Assembly (NCBI RefSeq): GCF_009193175.1
Contig: NZ_VUKE01000006.1
Location: 62,001 to 126,000 of the forward strand
Length of the DNA: 64,000 nucleotides
Direction: 5' to 3'
From: Georgenia ruanii
GTDB lineage: Bacteria > Actinomycetota > Actinomycetes > Actinomycetales > Actinomycetaceae
A program made the translations under genes and the position numbers. How positions within the stretch are numbered: the first letter of the stretch is position 1; every line of letters begins with the position of its first letter. The notes under the pieces are model-generated. The model saw only the letters and a program-made list of their open reading frames with translations, was not told the origin of the DNA and made no database searches. Shown in pieces: positions 59,994-64,000 of this stretch.

Positions 59994-61148
59994 ATGGCGA
60001 CAACCATGACCGAGGAGCGTGCGGCGCTCGTCGAGGCGGTCCGCGACTTCGCGGAGGCTGAGCTCGAGCCGTACGCCAACCAGTGGGATGCCGAGAAGCA
60101 CTTCCCCGTCGACACGCTCCGGCAAGCCGGCGAGATGGGACTCGGTGGCGTGTACGTCCGCGAGGACGTCGGCGGCAGTGGCTTGAGCCGTTCCGACGCC
60201 GTCGCCATCTTCGAGGAGCTGGCCCGCGGAGACACCACGCTCGCCGCGTACATCTCCATCCACAACATGGTTGCCTGGATGATCGACCGCTTCGGCGACG
60301 AGGACCAGCGCCACCGGTGGGTGCCGCGCCTCGTCACCATGGAGGACCTCGGCAGCTACTGCCTCACCGAGCCCGGCGCCGGCTCCGACGCAGCGGCGCT
60401 GACGACGTCCGCCCGCCGCGATGGCGACCACTACGTCATCAACGGCACCAAGCAGTTCATCTCGGGCGCCGGCACGTCGGCCGTGTACCTCCTCATGGCT
60501 CGCACCGGGGGACCGGGCCCGGACGGCATCAGCGCGATCGTCGTCCCGGCCGGCACCGCGGGAATGAGCTTCGGGCCGAACGAGAAGAAGATGGGCTGGA
60601 ACGCCCAGCCCACCCGACAGGTGATGTTCGACGACGTCCGTGTCCCGGTGTCCTACCGGCTCGGTGCCGAGGGCGACGGCTTCAAGATCGCGATGAAGGG
60701 CCTGAACGGCGGCCGCGTCAACGTTGCTGCCGCGTCCCTCGGTGGCGCTCAGTGGGCATTCGAGAAGGCGGCGCGCTACGTCCAGGAGCGCGAGGCGTTC
60801 GGTGCCCCGCTGGCGGCGAACCAGAGCATCGTGTTCGGGCTCGCGGACATGGAGACCGAGCTGCACGCGGCGCGGCTCCTGCTGCAGCACGCGGCGCAGA
60901 AGATGGACGACGAGGCGCCCGACGTGGCGGTCGCATGCGCGAAGGCGAAACGGTTCGCCACCGACGTCGCCTTCCAGGTGGCCAACACGGCGCTGCAGAT
61001 GCACGGGGGGTACGGCTACCTGCACGAGTACGGCATCGAACGGGTCGTCCGTGACCTACGAGTGCACCAGATCCTCGAGGGCACCAACGAGATCATGCGC
61101 GTGATCATCGGCCGAGAGGTGCTCCGCAGAGCGAAGGGAATGTCATGA
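59994..61148 (+). CDS. Acyl-CoA dehydrogenase, isobutyryl-CoA-dehydrogenase-like
   Basis: A 384-residue dehydrogenase. YCLTEPGAGSDAAALTT and YVINGTKQFISGAGTSAVYLLMART are the flavin-loop blocks, and MHGGYGYLHEYGIERVVRDLRVHQILEGTNEIMRVIIGRE is the C-terminal signature. Its place between mmsA and the HIBYL-CoA hydrolase-like gene strongly supports isobutyryl-CoA as substrate. ATG 59994 starts 3 bases after mmsA; ATG 60006 is an alternative. The stop overlaps the next start by 4 bases. Confidence 0.94.
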   Translation: MATTMTEERAALVEAVRDFAEAELEPYANQWDAEKHFPVDTLRQAGEMGLGGVYVREDVGGSGLSRSDAVAIFEELARGDTTLAAYISIHNMVAWMIDRFGDEDQRHRWVPRLVTMEDLGSYCLTEPGAGSDAAALTTSARRDGDHYVINGTKQFISGAGTSAVYLLMARTGGPGPDGISAIVVPAGTAGMSFGPNEKKMGWNAQPTRQVMFDDVRVPVSYRLGAEGDGFKIAMKGLNGGRVNVAAASLGGAQWAFEKAARYVQEREAFGAPLAANQSIVFGLADMETELHAARLLLQHAAQKMDDEAPDVAVACAKAKRFATDVAFQVANTALQMHGGYGYLHEYGIERVVRDLRVHQILEGTNEIMRVIIGREVLRRAKGMS

Positions 61149-62215
61149 GCGGGACGGACCAACCAGTACTCCTCGAGCGCCGAGGAGTGCTGGGCCTCAT
61201 CACGCTCAACCGTCCGCGGGCGATCAACGCGCTCACCCACGAGATGGTCCTGCTCGTGTCCCGTGCCCTCGACGAGTGGGAGCACGACGACGCCGTCCGA
61301 ACCGTCGCCATCACCGGTGCCGGGGAACGGGGCCTGTGTGCCGGAGGGGACATCGTGGCCCTCTACGAGGCAGCAGTGGAGGGGCCGGCGGAGCCAGCCG
61401 TGGAGTTCTGGGCCGACGAGTACGCGATGAACGCGCGGATCGCTACCTACCCCAAGCCCATCGTGGCGGTCCAGGACGGGCTCGTGCTTGGCGGGGGTAT
61501 CGGGATCTCCGCGCACGCGTCCCACCGCGTCGTCACCGAGCGGTCGCGCCTCGGCTTCCCCGAGGTCACCATCGGGTTCGTCCCGGACGTCGGCGGCACG
61601 TGGCTGCTCTCGCGCTCGCCCGGCGAGCTCGGCACGAGGCTCGCGCTCACCGGCGCTCACGTCGGTGCGGCAGACGCGATCCTCGTTGGCCTGTCCGACC
61701 AGTTCGTGCCGTCGGAGCTGATCCCGGCTCTGCTCGACCGGCTGGGCACCGAGGAGCCCGACATCGCCATCGCCGCCGTGCGAGCGGACCCCGGACCGGC
61801 CCCGCTCGAGGCCGAGCGTGAGCTCACGGACCGGACCTTCGGGCAGGCAACGGTCTGCGAGATCATCGCCGCACTCGAGGCCGACGGGGATGAGCCAGCA
61901 CGCCAGATCGCTGGGACGGTTGCGGCGAAGTCACCGACCGCCGTCAGCGTCGCCCTCGAGGCACTCCGTCGCGCCCGGGCGCTGGACTCGCTCGAGGAGG
62001 CGCTGGAGCAGGAGTTCCGGGTGTCCACCCGGCATCTGTCCGCCCCCGACTTCGCCGAGGGCATCCGTGCCCAGGTCATCGACAAGGACCGCTCGCCGGC
62101 CTGGAGGCCGGCCGACCTCGGCGAGATCACCACATCCATGGTGGAGGAGTTCTTCCGCGAGTCCCCGTGGGGCTCGTTCCACTCCGCCCGCGTCATGTCG
62201 AAGGAGACCTCATGA
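61145..62215 (+). CDS. Enoyl-CoA hydratase/3-hydroxyisobutyryl-CoA hydrolase
   Basis: A 356-residue crotonase of the long HIBCH type (normal hydratases are ~260). GLITLNRPRAINALTHEMV, GAGERGLCAGGDIVALYE and GLVLGGGIGISAHASHRVVTERSRLGFPEVTIGFVPDVGGTW are conserved in 3-hydroxyisobutyryl-CoA hydrolases, and the C-terminal third with FAEGIRAQVIDKDRSPAWRP is the HIBCH tail. It releases 3-hydroxyisobutyrate for the dehydrogenase that follows. Confidence 0.94.
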   Translation: MSGTDQPVLLERRGVLGLITLNRPRAINALTHEMVLLVSRALDEWEHDDAVRTVAITGAGERGLCAGGDIVALYEAAVEGPAEPAVEFWADEYAMNARIATYPKPIVAVQDGLVLGGGIGISAHASHRVVTERSRLGFPEVTIGFVPDVGGTWLLSRSPGELGTRLALTGAHVGAADAILVGLSDQFVPSELIPALLDRLGTEEPDIAIAAVRADPGPAPLEAERELTDRTFGQATVCEIIAALEADGDEPARQIAGTVAAKSPTAVSVALEALRRARALDSLEEALEQEFRVSTRHLSAPDFAEGIRAQVIDKDRSPAWRPADLGEITTSMVEEFFRESPWGSFHSARVMSKETS

Positions 62216-63138
62216 CCACGATCGGATTCATCGGGCTCGGCCACATGGGCGGCCCCATGGCCAAGAACCTGCGCGCCGCCGGGCACGAGGTCCGCGGTTT
62301 CGACCTGTCGCCCGCCGCTCTCGATGCGGCTCGCGCAGCCGGCATCGACGTCGTCGCGTCCGCCGCCGAGGCGGTGATGGGTGCGCGAGTGGTCATCACG
62401 ATGCTGCCCGCCGGCCGGCACGTCATCGACCTCTATCGCGGGACCGACTCTGACCCCGGGATTCTCGGCGCCGCCAGTCCCGACACGCTGTTCATCGACT
62501 CGTCGACCATCGCGGTCGACGAGGCGCGCCACGCGCACGAGCTCGCCGTGGGCGCGGGCCATCGCTCCCTCGACGCACCGGTGTCGGGCGGCGTGGTCGG
62601 GGCGGAGAATGGCACCCTCGCGTTTATGGTCGGCGGCGACGAGCGCGACTTCGCCCAGGCGGTCCCGCTGCTGGAGACCATGGGTCGGCGCGTGGTCCAC
62701 TGTGGCGGGCCCGGGCTCGGGCAGGCCGCGAAGGTCTGCAACAACATGCTCCTCGCGGTCTCGCAGATCGCGGTCGCGGAGGCGTTCGTGCTCGGTGAGC
62801 GACTCGGGCTCTCGCACCAGACGCTGTTCGACGTGGCGTCCAACGCCACGGGCCAGTGCTGGGCGCTCAGCACGAACTGCCCGGTCCCGGGCCCGGTACC
62901 GACCAGTCCGGCCAACCGCGACTACCAGCCAGGGTTCGCCGGCGCGCTCATGTCGAAGGACCTGGGGCTGGCCGAGCAGGCGATCGACCTCGTCGGCGTC
63001 GACGCGCGCATGGGCCGCCTCGCCCGCGAGATGTACCTCGCCTACGCGAACGGTGAGGGCACGGACCGCGACTTCTCCGGCATCATCCAGACGATCCGTG
63101 CGCACAGCACCTCGGCAACCCAGGGAGCTCAGCGATGA
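62212..63138 (+). CDS. mmsB: 3-hydroxyisobutyrate dehydrogenase
   Basis: A 308-residue beta-hydroxyacid dehydrogenase. [24 protein letters not shown] binds [22 protein letters not shown] is the substrate-binding motif and [16 protein letters not shown] has the catalytic Lys. KDLGLAEQA near the C-terminus is typical. The product is methylmalonate semialdehyde, the substrate of MmsA, which closes the valine route in this operon. ATG 62212 overlaps the previous stop; an upstream start at 62167 was rejected. Confidence 0.96.
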   Translation: MTTIGFIGLGHMGGPMAKNLRAAGHEVRGFDLSPAALDAARAAGIDVVASAAEAVMGARVVITMLPAGRHVIDLYRGTDSDPGILGAASPDTLFIDSSTIAVDEARHAHELAVGAGHRSLDAPVSGGVVGAENGTLAFMVGGDERDFAQAVPLLETMGRRVVHCGGPGLGQAAKVCNNMLLAVSQIAVAEAFVLGERLGLSHQTLFDVASNATGQCWALSTNCPVPGPVPTSPANRDYQPGFAGALMSKDLGLAEQAIDLVGVDARMGRLAREMYLAYANGEGTDRDFSGIIQTIRAHSTSATQGAQR

Positions 63139-63911
63139 CCCACTACACCACCATCCTCGTCGAGAAGCGGGGGCGCGTCGGGTGGATCACCCTCAACCGG
63201 CCCGAGGCCCTGAACGCGCTCAATGCGGCCTCGGTGGCCGAGATCGTCGATGCGGCGAAGGCCTTCGACGACGATGCCGAGGTCGGGGCGATCGTCCTGA
63301 CCGGCTCCGACCGCGCGTTCGCGGCGGGGGCCGACATCAAGGAGATGGCCGACAAGCAGTACGTCGACATGTTCCTCAACGACCCGTTCGCCTCGTGGGG
63401 GGACTTCGGGAAGCTGCGGACGCCGGTGATCGCCGCCGTTGCCGGTTACGCCCTGGGCGGAGGCTGTGAGCTGGCGATGATGTGCGACATCATCCTGGCG
63501 GCCGACACGGCGAAGTTCGGCCAGCCCGAGATCAACCTCGGGGTCATCCCGGGCATCGGTGGCACCCAGCGGTTGCCGCGGGCCGTGGGCAAGTACAAGG
63601 CCGCCGAGCTGGTGCTCACCGGCCGGACGATGGGTGCTGAAGAGGCCGAGCGCGCGGGGTTGGTGTCGCGCGTCGTGCCGGCAGGCGAGCTGCTCGAGGA
63701 GGCGGCGCGCGTCGCCGAGACGATCGCCGCGAAGTCGCTCCCGGTCGTCTACGCCGCGAAGCACGCGCTCCAGGCCGCCCAGGAGACGACGCTGGAGGAA
63801 GGCTTGCGTTTCGAGAAGCAGGCATTCGCCGCAACCTTCGCCCTCGACGACCAGACTGAGGGCATGGCTGCGTTCCGTGGCAAGCGGGCAGCCGAGTTCA
63901 CCCATCGATGA
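63135..63911 (+). CDS. Enoyl-CoA hydratase
   Basis: A 258-residue canonical crotonase. [37 protein letters not shown] and [21 protein letters not shown] are present, with the catalytic Glu residues in CELAMMCD and [20 protein letters not shown]. It should hydrate methacrylyl-CoA in the valine route, the step between the acyl-CoA dehydrogenase and the hydrolase. ATG 63135 overlaps mmsB. Confidence 0.95.
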   Translation: MTHYTTILVEKRGRVGWITLNRPEALNALNAASVAEIVDAAKAFDDDAEVGAIVLTGSDRAFAAGADIKEMADKQYVDMFLNDPFASWGDFGKLRTPVIAAVAGYALGGGCELAMMCDIILAADTAKFGQPEINLGVIPGIGGTQRLPRAVGKYKAAELVLTGRTMGAEEAERAGLVSRVVPAGELLEEAARVAETIAAKSLPVVYAAKHALQAAQETTLEEGLRFEKQAFAATFALDDQTEGMAAFRGKRAAEFTHR

Positions 63912-63971
63912 CACCGGCGCGGGGCGAGCCCGGCGATGAACCTGCTTTGACGTGACGAAGGAGTTGCCACC

Positions 63972-64000
63972 ATGAAGATTGTCGTACTGGTGAAGGAAGT
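63972..64000 (+). CDS. etfB: Electron-transfer flavoprotein beta subunit, first codons only
   Basis: AAGGAG at 63957-63962 precedes ATG 63972, and the readable residues MKIVVLVKEV are the conserved N-terminus of EtfB. The gene continues beyond the window. ETF would accept electrons from the five acyl-CoA dehydrogenases encoded here. Confidence 0.8.

Noticed and set aside
58332-61025. 897-residue open frame on the minus strand
   Set aside because: Antisense to mmsA and the acyl-CoA dehydrogenase; no motifs.
1-64000. tRNA, rRNA, CRISPR or prophage genes
   Set aside because: None could be recognised by eye; absence is not proven without a dedicated search.

Overview
The window is 64 kb of high-GC DNA with GTG/TTG starts, 4-bp stop/start overlaps and actinobacterial gene families (fused ferredoxin/FprB-type reductase, acyl-CoA dehydrogenase pairs, Ltp-thiolase plus DUF35, MaoC, many SDRs). 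I infer a catabolically versatile member of the Actinomycetota, perhaps a Nocardioides-like or related soil genus; the genus is a guess. Almost everything is catabolic: import, oxidation and CoA-dependent degradation of an unidentified hydrophobic or alicyclic acid, terpenoid or steroid-like compound. No tRNA, rRNA or CRISPR array was seen.

Layout. 1-602: tail of a metallo-beta-lactamase-fold hydrolase. 1058-2893: KstD-like FAD dehydrogenase. 3289-10215: RbsABC-type ABC importer that includes a permease fused to a strictosidine-synthase-like beta-propeller, plus a second free propeller protein. 10951-16119: TRAP importer with two paralogous binding proteins around one DctQM pair, followed by an aldehyde dehydrogenase and an SDR (to 18519). 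18643-30507: one long operon with a SnoaL-like protein, cytochrome P450, [3Fe-4S] ferredoxin, three acyl-CoA dehydrogenases, an SDR, two class III CoA-transferases, Ltp-type thiolase, DUF35 protein and ferredoxin reductase. 30683-31510: GntR/FCD regulator. 31649-33658 (minus): SnoaL-like protein, universal stress protein, enoyl-CoA hydratase. 33900-36870: small ORF, tyrosine phosphatase, fused ferredoxin/ferredoxin-NADP reductase. 37177-39371: an IS21-family element with inverted ends and a 5-bp target duplication. 39879-45449: CoA ligase, SDR, MaoC and thiolase operon. 45479-47489 (minus): a decayed patch with a quinone-oxidoreductase remnant, an MFS exporter and an SDR remnant. 47697-51104 (minus): amidohydrolase, oddly ordered CoA-transferase, unusual enoyl-CoA hydratase. 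51715-54471: TPP enzyme and LLM-type oxidoreductase. 54668-58335: SDR, enoyl-CoA hydratase, MarR regulator, thiolase. 58467-63911: valine/isobutyrate catabolism (mmsA, acyl-CoA dehydrogenase, HIBYL-CoA hydrolase-like, mmsB, enoyl-CoA hydratase), then the first bases of etfB.

The strongest new signal is a 16-bp palindrome, consensus ATTCCTCATGAGGAAT, found at 13 places between 1013 and 51328. It lies in front of nearly every transcription unit in that span, including the GntR gene. In the best cases it fills the spacer of a TTGACN-N16/17-TANNNT promoter. This points to one regulator, most simply the local GntR protein, controlling three importers, the P450 system, the reductases and the beta-oxidation genes as a single catabolic regulon. 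From about 54 kb onward the motif is absent and a different shared motif (ACTTCATA) lies near the MarR gene, marking a separate branched-chain acyl-CoA block.
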